The notes under the pieces: generated by a model
Seen by the model: only the letters and a program-made list of their open reading frames with translations
The model's database searches: none
What the model was told of the DNA's origin: nothing
Part shown: one piece after another, positions 19,192-28,795 of the stretch
Position numbering within the stretch: the first letter of the stretch is position 1
Layout of the letters: the number at the start of each line of letters is the position of its first letter
Position numbers and translations under genes: made by a program
NCBI GenBank assembly: GCA_033795365.1
Contig: JARYGU010000011.1
Span: forward strand, 62,001 to 126,000
DNA: 64,000 nucleotides
Origin: JARYGU01 sp033795365
GTDB taxonomy: Bacteria > Pseudomonadota > Alphaproteobacteria > Rhizobiales > Rhizobiaceae
Reading direction: 5' to 3'

Positions 19192-21692
19192 GACGAAATA
19201 TCCTCCTCGGTTGATGGGAAAGCGGATACCGGCCCATCATCGTTGGCGGGTGACTGGCCGACGACATTGGTGAGATCGGGAATGAGATCGGCAGCCCATC
19301 TGAGGCCATTGGCCTCAAGCCAGGCTTCGAGGAAATGCGGCCGCGCGCCGTCACGCAGCAGTTCGTCGATCAGCGAGTGGGCGGCCTTGTTGGACGCGGC
19401 GCACAGCGTCAGGGCAATGTAGCCGAGGCCGAGCTCGAACAGGCGGTTGCCGCGCCGGGACTGGCAGTAATAGTCCCGCTTCGGCACGGCGCGGGCGACG
19501 ATCTCGATCTGCCGGTCGTTAAGGCCGAACTGGCGGTAGACCGCGGCGATCTGCGGTTCGATGGCGCGTTCATTGGCCAGGAAGATGCGCGTCGGGCAGC
19601 TTTCGACGATAACCGGAGCAATCGGTGAGGCTTCAATGTCGGTTAGCGACTGCGAAGAAAAGGCGACGGAGACGTTTTTCTTGCGCAGCGTTTTCAGCCA
19701 TTCCTTGATCTTGGCCGCAAACCCACCGTTATCCAGCGCCCGCCAGCCTTCATCGATGATGAGCAGCGAAGGCCGGCCGTCAAAGCGGGATTCGATGCGA
19801 TGGAAAAGATAGGAGAGCACGGCCGACGCCGCCGCCGTGCCAATCAGCCCTTCCGTCTCGAAGGCCTGAACAGATGCCTCGCCGATCCATTCCATTTCAG
19901 CGTCGATCAGCCGGCCATAGGGGCCGCCGATACAATATGGGCGGAGCGCCTGCTTCAGCGCCGACGATTGCAGCAACACGGTCAGGCCGGTGATGGTACG
20001 TTCCACAACGGGCGCGGACGCGAGCGATGTGAGCGCCGTCCACAGATGTTCCTTGACATCCGGGGTGATCGTCACGCCTTCGCGGACGAGGATATCCACC
20101 AGCCAATCGGCCGCCCAAGCGCGTTCTGGCGTCTCGTGAATACCGGCGAGCGGCTGGAGCGACACGGTATTGAGGAGCTCCGCGTCGTCCGAAACCGAGC
20201 CGCCAAGGTCCTGCCAATCACCGCCCATGGCCAGTGTGGCGGCACGGATTGAACCGCCGAAGTCGAAGGCGAATACCTGACTTCTTTCATAGCGCCGGAA
20301 CTGTAGAGCCATCAGCGCGAGCAGGACGGATTTGCCGGCACCGGTCGGACCAACCACCATCGTATGACCGACATCGCCGACATGCAGCGAAAAGCGGAAC
20401 GGCGTCGCTCCTTCGGTTTTCGCATAAAACAGTGGCGGCGCGTCGAGGTGTTCGTCCTTGCCCGGTCCGGCCCAGACAGCCGAGAGTGGCATCATATGCG
20501 CAAGGTTCAGCGTCGAGATCGGCGGCTGGCGCACGTTCGCATAGACATGGCCCGGAATGCTGCCCATCCACGCCTCGATGGCGTTCACAGTTTCCACGAT
20601 GCAGGTGAAGTCATGCGATTGGATGACCTTTTCCGCGAGGCGGATTTTCTCGTCTGCAATGCGCGGGTCGGCGTCCCAGACCGTGACGGTCGCGGTCACA
20701 TAGGCCTCACCGATCCGATCCGAACCGAGATCCTGAAGGGCGGCATCGGCATCGGCCGCCTTGTTGGCGGCATCGGAATCCAGGAGAACGGATTGCTCGT
20801 TGGTCAGCACTTCCTTGAGGATGGTGGCAATCGACTTCCGCTTGGCGAACCACTGTCGCCTGATTTTCGTCACCAGACGGGTGGCGTCGGTCTTGTCGAG
20901 CATGATTGCGCGTGTCGACCAGCGATACACAAAGGCCAATCGATTGAGATCATCGAGGATGCCGGGGAATGTAGCGGTCGGGAAACCGATCACCGTCAGC
21001 GTGCGCAGGTGGAAATCACCAAGACGTGGCTCCAGCCCGCCGGTTAGCGGCTGATCGGCGAGCAACGCATCGAGATGCATCGGTGTTTCCGGCACCCGAA
21101 CGCGATGACGCTTGGCCGAAATGGTGGAATGCAGATAGGTCAGCGTTTCCGCATCGTCGAGCCAACCGGCTTCCGGCACGAAACCTTCTATCAGTTGCAA
21201 TACCCTATCCGTGCGATCGACAAAGCTCTTCAGCAATTCACGTGGGTCGACGCCGGACCGCTCACGGCCCTCGTAAAGCCAGCCTTCCATGCGGGCGGAT
21301 TCCTCGGCCGGCGGCAGCCAGACAAAGGTGAGGAAATAACTGCTCTCGTACAGCGAACCGCCATCCTCGAACTGCTCGCGGCGCTCAATGTCGAGAAGTG
21401 CGGAACCACTGTCCGCGAACAGGCTTTCCGGGTATTCCGTGGCGGGATTGCGCTGTGCTTCGACGAAGATCGCCCAGCCGGAACCGAGACGCCGCAGCGC
21501 ACCGTTGAGCCGTGCCGCAGTGCCGACCAGTTCGGACGGCGTCGCGCTATCGAGATCGGGACCACGAAAACGCGCGGACCGCTGGAAGCTGCCGTCCTTG
21601 TTGAGCACAATGCCCTGTGCGATGAGCGCCGCCCACGGCAGGAAGTCGGCAAGACTGGCGTTCTTCTTACGATATTCAGCGAGGTTCAACAT
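19188..21692 (-). CDS. trbE: Conjugal transfer ATPase TrbE (VirB4-like)
   Basis: Large AAA+ ATPase that energises pilus assembly and DNA transfer. The 834 residues have the CagE/TrbE/VirB N-terminal domain, Walker A VVGPTGAGKSVLLAL in the middle, and Walker B LLIIDEGWRALD in the C-terminal half. The ATG at 21692 (MLNLAEYRKKN) is used because GAGG lies six bases upstream, next to the trbD stop; a GTG at 21704 is in frame. Confidence 0.95.
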   Translation of the reverse strand: MLNLAEYRKKNASLADFLPWAALIAQGIVLNKDGSFQRSARFRGPDLDSATPSELVGTAARLNGALRRLGSGWAIFVEAQRNPATEYPESLFADSGSALLDIERREQFEDGGSLYESSYFLTFVWLPPAEESARMEGWLYEGRERSGVDPRELLKSFVDRTDRVLQLIEGFVPEAGWLDDAETLTYLHSTISAKRHRVRVPETPMHLDALLADQPLTGGLEPRLGDFHLRTLTVIGFPTATFPGILDDLNRLAFVYRWSTRAIMLDKTDATRLVTKIRRQWFAKRKSIATILKEVLTNEQSVLLDSDAANKAADADAALQDLGSDRIGEAYVTATVTVWDADPRIADEKIRLAEKVIQSHDFTCIVETVNAIEAWMGSIPGHVYANVRQPPISTLNLAHMMPLSAVWAGPGKDEHLDAPPLFYAKTEGATPFRFSLHVGDVGHTMVVGPTGAGKSVLLALMALQFRRYERSQVFAFDFGGSIRAATLAMGGDWQDLGGSVSDDAELLNTVSLQPLAGIHETPERAWAADWLVDILVREGVTITPDVKEHLWTALTSLASAPVVERTITGLTVLLQSSALKQALRPYCIGGPYGRLIDAEMEWIGEASVQAFETEGLIGTAAASAVLSYLFHRIESRFDGRPSLLIIDEGWRALDNGGFAAKIKEWLKTLRKKNVSVAFSSQSLTDIEASPIAPVIVESCPTRIFLANERAIEPQIAAVYRQFGLNDRQIEIVARAVPKRDYYCQSRRGNRLFELGLGYIALTLCAASNKAAHSLIDELLRDGARPHFLEAWLEANGLRWAADLIPDLTNVVGQSPANDDGPVSAFPSTEEDISS

Positions 21693-21700
21693 GGCTGGCC

Positions 21701-21979
21701 TCACACGCGGAGATAGGTCGGATAACGAAGGTGACGTCGGCCGACATCGACGAATTGCGCGTCACGCCGTGCGGCCCAGACCGCAGCCAGGTGGCCGATC
21801 ATCCAAATCACCAGGCCGGCGAGCCAAAGGCGCAGACCAAGGCCGATTGCACCCGCCAGCGTGCCGTTGGCGATTGCCACGGCGCGCGGCGCGCCGCCGA
21901 GCAGGATGTGTTCAGTCAGTGCCCGGTGGACCGGCGCGAGGAAGCCGCGGGCCTCTTCCTGTTCGATTGGAAACCTCAT
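21701..21979 (-). CDS. trbD: Conjugal transfer protein TrbD (VirB3-like)
   Basis: Small inner-membrane protein of 92 residues with two adjacent hydrophobic stretches (AVAIANGTLAGAIGLGL and WLAGLVIWMIGHLAAVW). The N-terminal FPIEQEEARGFLAPVHRALT is typical of TrbD. The frame extends upstream inside trbC, but the ATG at 21979 overlaps the trbC stop and gives the family length. Confidence 0.92.
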   Translation of the reverse strand: MRFPIEQEEARGFLAPVHRALTEHILLGGAPRAVAIANGTLAGAIGLGLRLWLAGLVIWMIGHLAAVWAARRDAQFVDVGRRHLRYPTYLRV

Positions 21980-22353
21980 GCGATCAGCGCTCCACCGCCA
22001 AAGGAGAAGAAGGACAGGAAGAAGCTCGATGCAGCGAAGGCGATGGACAGGCCGAAGACGATTTGAATCAGACGTCGGAAGCCGCCCGACGTATCGCCGA
22101 AAGCCAGTGCCAAACCGGTCGAGATAATGATGATAACGGCGATGATCTTGGCGACCGGACCTTCGACGCTTTCCAAGATCTGTTCCAGCGGCTCCTCCCA
22201 CGGCATGGAGGAGCCGGAGGCGCGTGCCGGCGCGGCCGCCGCCATCAGCATGATGGTCGTGAGCGCCGTCGAACCGGCGAGACGGGCGCGGACGCTACGC
22301 AAAACTGAGGATGCCCGCGAAACGGGCAAGACAGGCGGTACATGCACAGTCAC
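21976..22353 (-). CDS. trbC: Conjugal transfer protein TrbC (pilin, VirB2-like)
   Basis: Major pilus subunit. The 125 residues have a long signal segment ending AAAAPARASGS, then the two-helix pilin core (AKIIAVIIIISTGLALAFGD and FGLSIAFAASSFFLSF). The start is a GTG at 22353, overlapping the trbB stop (GTGA) with AGGAGA seven bases upstream. A longer frame up to 22785 is only the reverse reading of trbB. Confidence 0.9.
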   Translation of the reverse strand: MTVHVPPVLPVSRASSVLRSVRARLAGSTALTTIMLMAAAAPARASGSSMPWEEPLEQILESVEGPVAKIIAVIIIISTGLALAFGDTSGGFRRLIQIVFGLSIAFAASSFFLSFFSFGGGALIA

Positions 22354-23354
22354 GACTGGTCTCCTTTCGAGAGCGGTGGCGTATGGGAGGGGAGTTGCGC
22401 GTTCAGGGTTCGGTAATCGCCGGTGGCCGGATCCAGTCCATCGACCAGGGCGATCTCTGCAAGCCGACGGGCAGAGCCGCGGCCGGAGAGCACGGCAATG
22501 ATGTCGATCGTGTCGGCGATCAGCGCGCGGGGAACGGTGGTGACGGCTTCCTGCACAAGTTGCTCCAGCCGCCGCAGTGCGCCGATAGCCGAATTGGCAT
22601 GGATGGTGCCGATGCCGCCGGGATGTCCCGTGCCCCAGGCCTTCAGGAGATCGAGGGCTTCCGCCCCGCGCACCTCGCCAATTGGAATGCGATCTGGGCG
22701 CAGGCGTAGCGACGACTTGACCAGGTCTGAAAGAGAAGCAACACCATCCTTGGTCCGCATGGCGACCAGGTTGGGTGCCGCGCATTGCAACTCACGCGTA
22801 TCCTCGATCAGAACCACGCGATCGGAGGTCTTTGCCACCTCGGCGAGCAGCGCGTTCGTCAGCGTCGTCTTGCCGGTGGATGTGCCGCCGGCGATCAGGA
22901 TATTCTTTCGTCTCTCGACGGCGACCTGCAGCACGTCGGCTTGCGCCTGCACCATGATGCCGGCGGCGACATAGTCGGAAAGGTTGAAGACAGCCGCCGC
23001 CGGCTTGCGGATCGCGAAGGCTGGGGCTCCGACGACGGGGGGCAACAGGCCCTCAAACCGTTCGCCGGTTTCGGGGAGTTCGGCAGAGACGCGTGGATTG
23101 CCCGAATGGATTTCAGCACCGACGTGATGAGCGACCAACCGCACGATGCGTTCGCCATCGGCGGGCAGCAGCATATCGCCCGTGTCGGCGAGACCTTCCT
23201 TTAGCCGGTCGACCCACAACCGGCCGTCCGGGTTCAGCATGATTTCAACGATGGCGGGGTCTTCGAGGTGGCGCGCAATCGCTGGCCCCAAGGCCGTCCG
23301 CAGCATCCGCGTCCCGCGTGAGATGGCGTCCCGATTGTAAGCGTGTGCAGGCAT
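22350..23354 (-). CDS. trbB: Conjugal transfer ATPase TrbB (VirB11-like)
   Basis: Hexameric secretion ATPase at the base of the channel. About 334 residues with Walker A IAGGTSTGKTTLTNALL, the Asp box VVLIEDTRELQC, and the His box GGIGTIHANSA, all intact. The ATG at 23354 (MPAHAYNR) follows GGGGA; an ATG at 23375 is in frame but has no ribosome site. First gene of the ten-gene trb operon; its upstream region carries an element shared with traG. Confidence 0.95.
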   Translation of the reverse strand: MPAHAYNRDAISRGTRMLRTALGPAIARHLEDPAIVEIMLNPDGRLWVDRLKEGLADTGDMLLPADGERIVRLVAHHVGAEIHSGNPRVSAELPETGERFEGLLPPVVGAPAFAIRKPAAAVFNLSDYVAAGIMVQAQADVLQVAVERRKNILIAGGTSTGKTTLTNALLAEVAKTSDRVVLIEDTRELQCAAPNLVAMRTKDGVASLSDLVKSSLRLRPDRIPIGEVRGAEALDLLKAWGTGHPGGIGTIHANSAIGALRRLEQLVQEAVTTVPRALIADTIDIIAVLSGRGSARRLAEIALVDGLDPATGDYRTLNAQLPSHTPPLSKGDQS

Positions 23355-23454
23355 TTGGTCCCCGTTTCCGGCCATCCGGGAAAGGTTCGGATGGCAACGG
23401 GGACAATCAAGAAAGGCACATTTAGCCCGGCGGCAACAGGATTATTTCAGGTTT

Positions 23455-23515
23455 CGTAGGCGGTCGTGGAGGAGCGAAAAAATACTTGAGATATGCGGGG
23501 CTGCGGCCATGCTGT
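23455..23515 (-). promoter_or_regulatory. Element upstream of trbB, shared with traG
   Basis: About 60 bp (plus strand CGTAGG, AAAAATACTTG at 23478-23488, TGCGGGGC, GGCCATGCTGT) that recur in the same order and spacing upstream of traG at 39346-39405. It lies 100-160 nt before the trbB start. It is probably a common promoter or operator of the two mating operons; no sigma-factor boxes were assigned. Confidence 0.55.
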
Positions 23516-23608
23516 TCGCTCCCTTCGGCTCGCAAGCCTTGGGAATCGACTCTACGCTCCCTCATGTGCGGACGAAGCTAAGACGCGGTCATCACCACTG
23601 GCCTTAGA

Positions 23609-24007
23609 CTATTCTAGTCCTGAGCTCAGATGCCTCTTGAGCACTCCAAGCGCACTGGCAAGCTCCTCAAGGCAAACGGGCTTTTCAATTGTGCCGATCA
23701 CCAATCCCGGATGCTCGGCGGCGACCTCGACCTGGCCCGTGACAAAAATACCAGGAATGCCACGCTCCTGCAGCCAGGCCGCGGCGTTAGGGCCTGTGCG
23801 CCCATCAGCAAGGTCGATATCGATCAGCGCACCATCGATCTCGGATATGTCGAGGTTAGAGGTCAACTCGGCAAAGCTTGCGGCCGAGCCTGCAAAAATA
23901 TGCCCCAGATCCTCGATCAGGGCTTCGACGTGGAACACGATAAGGGGGTTATCCTCGAGGTAGAAGATTCGGAGCGATGTACAGATCGAATTCATTGATG
24001 CAAACAC
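23609..24007 (-). CDS. Single-domain response regulator
   Basis: 132-residue receiver domain without an output domain. The acidic pair E18-D19 (FYLEDN), the phosphoacceptor D63 in ALIDIDLADG, T90 (IFVTGQ) and K109 (IEKP) are in place, so it should be phosphorylatable. It follows the HWE kinase gene by 7 nt and is the last gene of a kaiC-kinase-regulator operon. It probably relays phosphate or competes with another regulator; the target is unknown. Confidence 0.85.
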   Translation of the reverse strand: MFASMNSICTSLRIFYLEDNPLIVFHVEALIEDLGHIFAGSAASFAELTSNLDISEIDGALIDIDLADGRTGPNAAAWLQERGIPGIFVTGQVEVAAEHPGLVIGTIEKPVCLEELASALGVLKRHLSSGLE

Positions 24008-24014
24008 CTTACCA

Positions 24015-25043
24015 TCATCGGAATCGGGAAAATGATCCCGTCGCTATGCAGCGCAGTCCTTCGGAATTGAAGATGATCTGGGGAGGAGAACCAAACAGTC
24101 CTCGAAGAGCCGACCGTACATACAGCGTCCCGTAGCCGGGCTTCGACGGCTGCGCCACCGGCGGCCCTCCACTTTCAATCCATCTCATCGTCAAGACAGG
24201 TTCGCTGTCCGTGAGCAACTCCCAGTCCAGATGTACCTGACCTTGCGGGCGTGATAACGCGCCATATTTGAGGGCATTCGTGGCAAGTTCGTGCAGACAA
24301 AGGGCAATTGTTGTGCCGGCATCCCGCCCTACGTGGACCGAAGATCCCTTTGCTATGATGCGATCCTTGCCGCCGCTGCGATAAGGCAAGCACGTCCGCT
24401 CGATGATGTCCGCAAGGTCGACCGTTTCGCCGCCAGCATCGAAGACGGCGGAGTGGACGTTCGACAGCGCTGTGAGGCGACCTGAAAAGTCGTCCGCGAG
24501 CTGGTCGACTGAAGTCACGTTACGCCGTGTCATCCCGAATATCGCCGTCACGCTCGCCAGGATATTCTTGACGCGGTGATTGAGTTCGCGGCGCAGCTCG
24601 ACCTCGCGTTCGATATGGTTTCTCACGTCCCGCTGGCGGAGCCGTGCGAGCAATGCCGACTGGACGCCGCTGAGCAGCTCCAGTGCCGCTACGGGACGCT
24701 GATAGTAAATCTGGCGTGAGCGCGGCCATGTGGCGCTGAGTTTGGCGCGAATTTGCGGATGGCGCGCTGTCCGATCGAGAAGAATGATAATCGGCATCTC
24801 CGACCAATCCGGTTGATTGGTGAGATGTTCCGCGATGATGTTCAATATGGCGGGATTAAGCGCTTCGTGTGTGACGACCAGTATGCCGGGCGCCTCCGTC
24901 AGCCTGACGGCAAGCTCGTCCGGACCGGTAGCCTGCCTTACCGCCACTTCATGTTCGGCGAGCAGCGTCCGCAGGTATTCGGCATCCCTGCGATAGGGTG
25001 CCAGGATCAATGCCCAGTCGAGTGAATCGTCACGTCCAGTCAC
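24015..25043 (-). CDS. HWE-family sensor histidine kinase, soluble
   Basis: 342 residues, no transmembrane segment. Residues 10-135 look like a degenerate receiver-like domain. The phosphoacceptor is H156 in ELNHRVKN, followed by the ATPase domain with the N box CLHELATNALKYG (E252, N256) and the WxE motif (MRWIESGG), the marks of HWE kinases common in Rhizobiales. The distal ATPase end (GTLYVRSALRGLFG) is present. Between kaiC-like and receiver genes, 7 nt from each, so the three should work as one pathway. Confidence 0.88.
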   Translation of the reverse strand: MTGRDDSLDWALILAPYRRDAEYLRTLLAEHEVAVRQATGPDELAVRLTEAPGILVVTHEALNPAILNIIAEHLTNQPDWSEMPIIILLDRTARHPQIRAKLSATWPRSRQIYYQRPVAALELLSGVQSALLARLRQRDVRNHIEREVELRRELNHRVKNILASVTAIFGMTRRNVTSVDQLADDFSGRLTALSNVHSAVFDAGGETVDLADIIERTCLPYRSGGKDRIIAKGSSVHVGRDAGTTIALCLHELATNALKYGALSRPQGQVHLDWELLTDSEPVLTMRWIESGGPPVAQPSKPGYGTLYVRSALRGLFGSPPQIIFNSEGLRCIATGSFSRFR

Positions 25044-25050
25044 GTCCCTC

Positions 25051-26490
25051 TCACGACTCCGGTAGAGGATTGTAAGGCACCACGGTCACGCCGGAACTTT
25101 GGATGAAGAGTTCGCGCACGTCGAGATCGTGCGGACCATGCCGCTTCTTCACCACCGTGATATTGCGCCTCAGGCGATCTCCATGCTCGGTGATGCGCAG
25201 CAGGAGCACGGTATCGCCTAGGAAACTCACATCGACATCAATACCCACATCCTGGCCGAGCAGGCCATGCTGCGCCACAATCAGCATCGTCAGCACGCCG
25301 GCCCGGGCCAGATATTTGAGCAGCGACTGGATGTCGCGCACTGCCTTCTCGCGATGCGGCAGCGAGTTGAGGTAGCCAGTGAAGCTGTCGATCACGACCA
25401 CCCGCACCTTGTTGTTGTTCACAGCCTGCTGCACGATCTGGCCAAACTCGCCGGGAGAAATCTCGTTGGGGTTGAAGTCGCGTATGATAAGCTGACCGCT
25501 GTCATAGAACTGACGTAGATCCATGCCGAGACCTTCGGAGCGTCGAAAGAACGTTTCGAGTCTCTCCTCGAACAGGAACAAGGCAACGCTTTCTCCCCGC
25601 TTCAGCGCTGCGGTCGCATAAAGCGACGCCATGGTCGACTTGCCCGTGCCCGCCTGCCCGATTACGAGGGTTGTCGTTCCCGACTCCTGACCACCGCCAA
25701 ACATCACGTCGAGTTCGTCGACGCCTGATTTAATCAGCTGCGGCTTGACAGTTTCTGCGGCAGCACCCGGCACGATCCGCGGAAACACGACAACACCTTC
25801 GCCTTCACGAATTGCCATGTCGTGAAAGCCGTCGGCTACGGGCACGCCGCGCATCTTACTCACATCGATGCGGCGGCGGACCGAGCCATATTCCTCGAGC
25901 GACTTGTCCAAGCAAATTACGCCATGGGCGATACCCTCAACTTCCTCGCCTGAATTTTGGGCGTCACGAATTTTCGTGTCGAGGAGCAGCGCCACGACGT
26001 TTCGCTTGGCAAGAAACGCCTTGAAGGCGATCAGCTCGCGACGAAAACGCGGCGTGTCGCCGGTGATAAGCCGGATTTCGAGTAGGGAGTCATAGACGAG
26101 GCGTCTCGGCTTATGCTCCTCGATCGCCGACTCGATGGCTTTCCGCGTCTCGTCCAGCCGAAGTTCGGCGGTTTGAAAGATCGTCTGGTCGGCAGCACCG
26201 TTGACCGCATCCGAAGCCGAAAGCTCCTCGACGCGAATGCCGTCTAGCGTCCAGCCATGTGAAAACGCGATCGCTTCGAGTTCGGCCTTCGTCTGCGATA
26301 AGCTGACATAAATGCAGCGCTCGCCTGCGGCCACCCCGGCGCGAAGGAACTGAAGAGCCGCTGTGGTCTTGCCAGACCCCGGTTCACCTTGAAGAATATA
26401 GAGGTTGGAGGCGGGCAAACCGCCCCGAAGAATCTCATCGAGCCCACCGATACCTGAGCTCACCACTGCCTGCTTCTTGCCCCCTGCCAC
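25051..26490 (-). CDS. KaiC-like double-domain ATPase
   Basis: 479 residues with two RecA/KaiC domains. CI has Walker A GEPGSGKTT (35-43), but the catalytic Glu pair known from KaiC CI is replaced by S65-Q66 (IYVSLSQT). CII has Walker A GQAGTGKST (278-286), the Glu pair E308-E309 (FLFEER) and a region matching the KaiC phosphosite: S422 fits Ser431, while the Thr432 position is F423 (VSFLGDT). These equivalences are by eye. No kaiA or kaiB is nearby. It is likely a signalling ATPase upstream of the HWE kinase rather than a clock. Confidence 0.87.
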   Translation of the reverse strand: MAGGKKQAVVSSGIGGLDEILRGGLPASNLYILQGEPGSGKTTAALQFLRAGVAAGERCIYVSLSQTKAELEAIAFSHGWTLDGIRVEELSASDAVNGAADQTIFQTAELRLDETRKAIESAIEEHKPRRLVYDSLLEIRLITGDTPRFRRELIAFKAFLAKRNVVALLLDTKIRDAQNSGEEVEGIAHGVICLDKSLEEYGSVRRRIDVSKMRGVPVADGFHDMAIREGEGVVVFPRIVPGAAAETVKPQLIKSGVDELDVMFGGGQESGTTTLVIGQAGTGKSTMASLYATAALKRGESVALFLFEERLETFFRRSEGLGMDLRQFYDSGQLIIRDFNPNEISPGEFGQIVQQAVNNNKVRVVVIDSFTGYLNSLPHREKAVRDIQSLLKYLARAGVLTMLIVAQHGLLGQDVGIDVDVSFLGDTVLLLRITEHGDRLRRNITVVKKRHGPHDLDVRELFIQSSGVTVVPYNPLPES

Positions 26491-26764
26491 GTGCGCCTCT
26501 CGTTTTGTTGCATCAACTTCAGCAATGAACGCACAGCTTCACAAATTGTGCCATTTACGAATTGCACACGGCGATTCCGGCGCAAAAGGCGACCTGCTCG
26601 CGGGGGACTGATAACGCTCGCTCCAGCAGACTGGCTGTTACGATGTGTGGCGCTTCCGACTACTGTCCCAAAGCCCAAAAGGAGTTTCCGAAAGCTGCTG
26701 TTCCTGGCACGCGTGGTCGGGGCCTAGTCTGTATAGGACAGCCAATAAAACCAACCGCTCCAGA

Positions 26765-27400
26765 TCAGGTGCTGGCGGTTGCAATGACGATCGCAACCGC
26801 CAGCGCTATGTCCAGAACACAGCAGAACTCGGCCATCGAACGCGACACGACCTTATTCACACGGTGATGGTGGATATCCCATGCGGCATGGGCGAACAGA
26901 CCAGCAGCCACAAGATAGGCGCCTGCGGCCGTGTTGAGATACAGAGCGATCGCTGCGATGGCGCCGAACGCGATCATCGCGATGGTCTGAAGAGGCAAGC
27001 CAGCGGTTGAGTGATGCGCGCCGCGTATCAGTCCGTAGCCGAGGAATGCCGCGGCGATCCCCAGAAGAAGCCAAGTCGCATCAATACCGACCAATCCCAT
27101 TTTTCCGGCCGTGATAACAACGACGGATCCGAAAAAGACCGCCCAGGATGCAGACGGCTTCTCGAGTGCGGCGGCGGCAAGGTATACCAAGCCGGAGGCA
27201 GCGACGATCGAAGCCAGTTCTCCACCATGCTCCTCGCCAGTGAAGAGATCGAACGCGACGAAAACGGCGAACCCGACGCCCACCAATGCTGGCCACCATT
27301 GCAGGGAGGCGATGCCAGATGGGATGCTCAACCGGCTATCGACGGTTTCGTCGCTGCCGGTTCGTGTCGATGGCGTGTGTGTTTTTTCGGTGTGCTTCAT
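26765..27400 (-). CDS. Membrane protein of unknown function, about six helices
   Basis: 211 residues with a polar N-terminus (about 30 residues) and then hydrophobic segments including WWPALVGVGFAVFVAFDLF, ASGLVYLAAAALE, WAVFFGSVVVITAGKMGLV, WLLLGIAAAFLGYGLI, IAMIAFGAIAAIALYL and FCCVLDIALAVAIVIA. A His cluster (AAWDIHHHRVNK) sits in a loop. I do not recognise the family. It is divergent from the GlxA-type regulator, 94 bp apart, so that regulator may control it. The 274 bp between it and kaiC hold no gene I could support. Confidence 0.7.
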   Translation of the reverse strand: MKHTEKTHTPSTRTGSDETVDSRLSIPSGIASLQWWPALVGVGFAVFVAFDLFTGEEHGGELASIVAASGLVYLAAAALEKPSASWAVFFGSVVVITAGKMGLVGIDATWLLLGIAAAFLGYGLIRGAHHSTAGLPLQTIAMIAFGAIAAIALYLNTAAGAYLVAAGLFAHAAWDIHHHRVNKVVSRSMAEFCCVLDIALAVAIVIATAST

Positions 27401-27494
27401 CGTCGGTTCCCCCGGATTAGCGATATGATCGTGCGCCGGCTGGTGCCTCTGGCTATCCGGTCACCAAAATTAACAGCGAAACAGCGTGGCATGA

Positions 27495-28490
27495 ATGTCA
27501 AAAACATGCGAATTTCTGCCAATGCCGCACAAGGTTTTGATCGTCGTCTTCCCCGGATTTGAACTCCTCGACGCTGCAGGTCCTGCCTCGGCTTTCGGTA
27601 TTGCTAACCATGTGCTGACTGAACGCGGCGAGCAGCCGTTCTATACTGTTGAGATGACTTCGCCGGTCGGAGGGTCGGTGCAGAGTAGTTGCGGGATAGC
27701 AGTCGAAACGCGGCCACTTTCGTCGATGCAGCCCGCCAACACGCTTCTGGTCGCGGGCGCCGAGGCCGAGAGTCTCAAGGCGACGATTTCCGAACCGGCC
27801 GTGCGTCGCTGGCTTCCGCAATATGCGCGAACGGCAGAGCGCTTCGGCTCGATCTGTGCCGGCACATTCATTCTTGCCGCGTTCGGGCTGGTGGATGGGA
27901 AGCGGGTGGCAACGCATTGGAAGGCCTGCGGGTCACTCGCCCAGCTTTATCCATCGGTTACAGTGGACCGAGACAGCGTCTTTGTGGTGGACGGGACGAT
28001 ATGGACATCCGCAGGCGTAACGACCGGTATCGACATGACGCTGGCCATGATTGGCCGCGACCTTGATGGTATGATAGCCGGCGAGGTTGCCAAGCGTCTG
28101 GTGGTCTATGCGCGTCGTCCTGGCCATCAGGCCCAATTCAGTCCACTTCTCCTGGCGCAGGCAAAGGCCGACAGCCCGTTTGCCGAACTGATCGCATGGA
28201 TGCAGACCAATCTGGATCGTCCGCTGGACGTCCCGAGCCTTGCGTCCCGGGCAGGCCTGAGCGAGCGGAGTTTTTACCGCAAGTTCCTCGCCACGACTGG
28301 CGAGACGCCGGCCCGGTTCATTGAATCGGTTCGACTCGATGCAGCCCGTATGCTGCTGTCACAAGGAACCCCGCTCAAAGCGGTCGCCGCTCAGGTCGGA
28401 TTGACGCCGCCCGTTCGTTTGACCGCGGCATTTCGGCGCCGGTTCGGCGTAACGCCGGCGTTGTTCCGTGAGACGCAGGCCGAGATCTGA
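27495..28490 (+). CDS. GlxA-type transcriptional regulator (DJ-1/PfpI plus AraC HTH)
   Basis: 331 residues: an N-terminal DJ-1/PfpI-like domain (HKVLIVVFPGFELLDAAGPAS; the nucleophile-elbow-like CAGTFILAAFGLVDGK) and a C-terminal AraC-type double HTH (LASRAGLSERSFYRKF and LKAVAAQVGLTPPVRLTAAFRRRFGVTPA). Members act as ligand-responsive activators. Start at 27495 or the ATG at 27522; no strong ribosome site at either. Divergent from the membrane protein gene. Confidence 0.88.
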   Translation: MSKTCEFLPMPHKVLIVVFPGFELLDAAGPASAFGIANHVLTERGEQPFYTVEMTSPVGGSVQSSCGIAVETRPLSSMQPANTLLVAGAEAESLKATISEPAVRRWLPQYARTAERFGSICAGTFILAAFGLVDGKRVATHWKACGSLAQLYPSVTVDRDSVFVVDGTIWTSAGVTTGIDMTLAMIGRDLDGMIAGEVAKRLVVYARRPGHQAQFSPLLLAQAKADSPFAELIAWMQTNLDRPLDVPSLASRAGLSERSFYRKFLATTGETPARFIESVRLDAARMLLSQGTPLKAVAAQVGLTPPVRLTAAFRRRFGVTPALFRETQAEI

Positions 28491-28795
28491 ATGAAGCCGG
28501 CCCTCATGCGATGCACCGCCTAGAGCGCAACCACGATCTCCATCGCTATCGTCGCTGATCCCCGGTTTCGGGAAGCCGCGAAGCTAAGAGGCGAACATCA
28601 CCAGCGCACTCGGGCTATCTACCCAAAGGGTTTTGGGACGCTCAGCGGGAATTTTACGACACGGAAATGGCAGTTCTCGCCGATCTCGGGCGTTGAGGTT
28701 GAAAAAACGGTTCGGTGTGTCGGAAAACGCGGCTGTCCTTCGTCCTGGGATGTGAAACGCAAAGTGCCCGATCAACGATACTCGAGGAGAACATC
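28491..28795. other. Intergenic, no feature seen
   Basis: About 305 bp between the GlxA-type regulator and the DHFR-fold gene. Only short spurious frames; a GAGGAGA ribosome site for the next gene lies at 28784-28790. Confidence 0.5.

Noticed and set aside
21976..22785. 269-codon version of trbC
   Set aside because: The extra N-terminal part is the reverse-frame reading of trbB; the GTG at 22353 with a ribosome site gives the family length.
28584..28775. 63-codon minus-strand frame before the DHFR-fold gene
   Set aside because: No ribosome site or family match, and it overlaps the leader of a clear gene.
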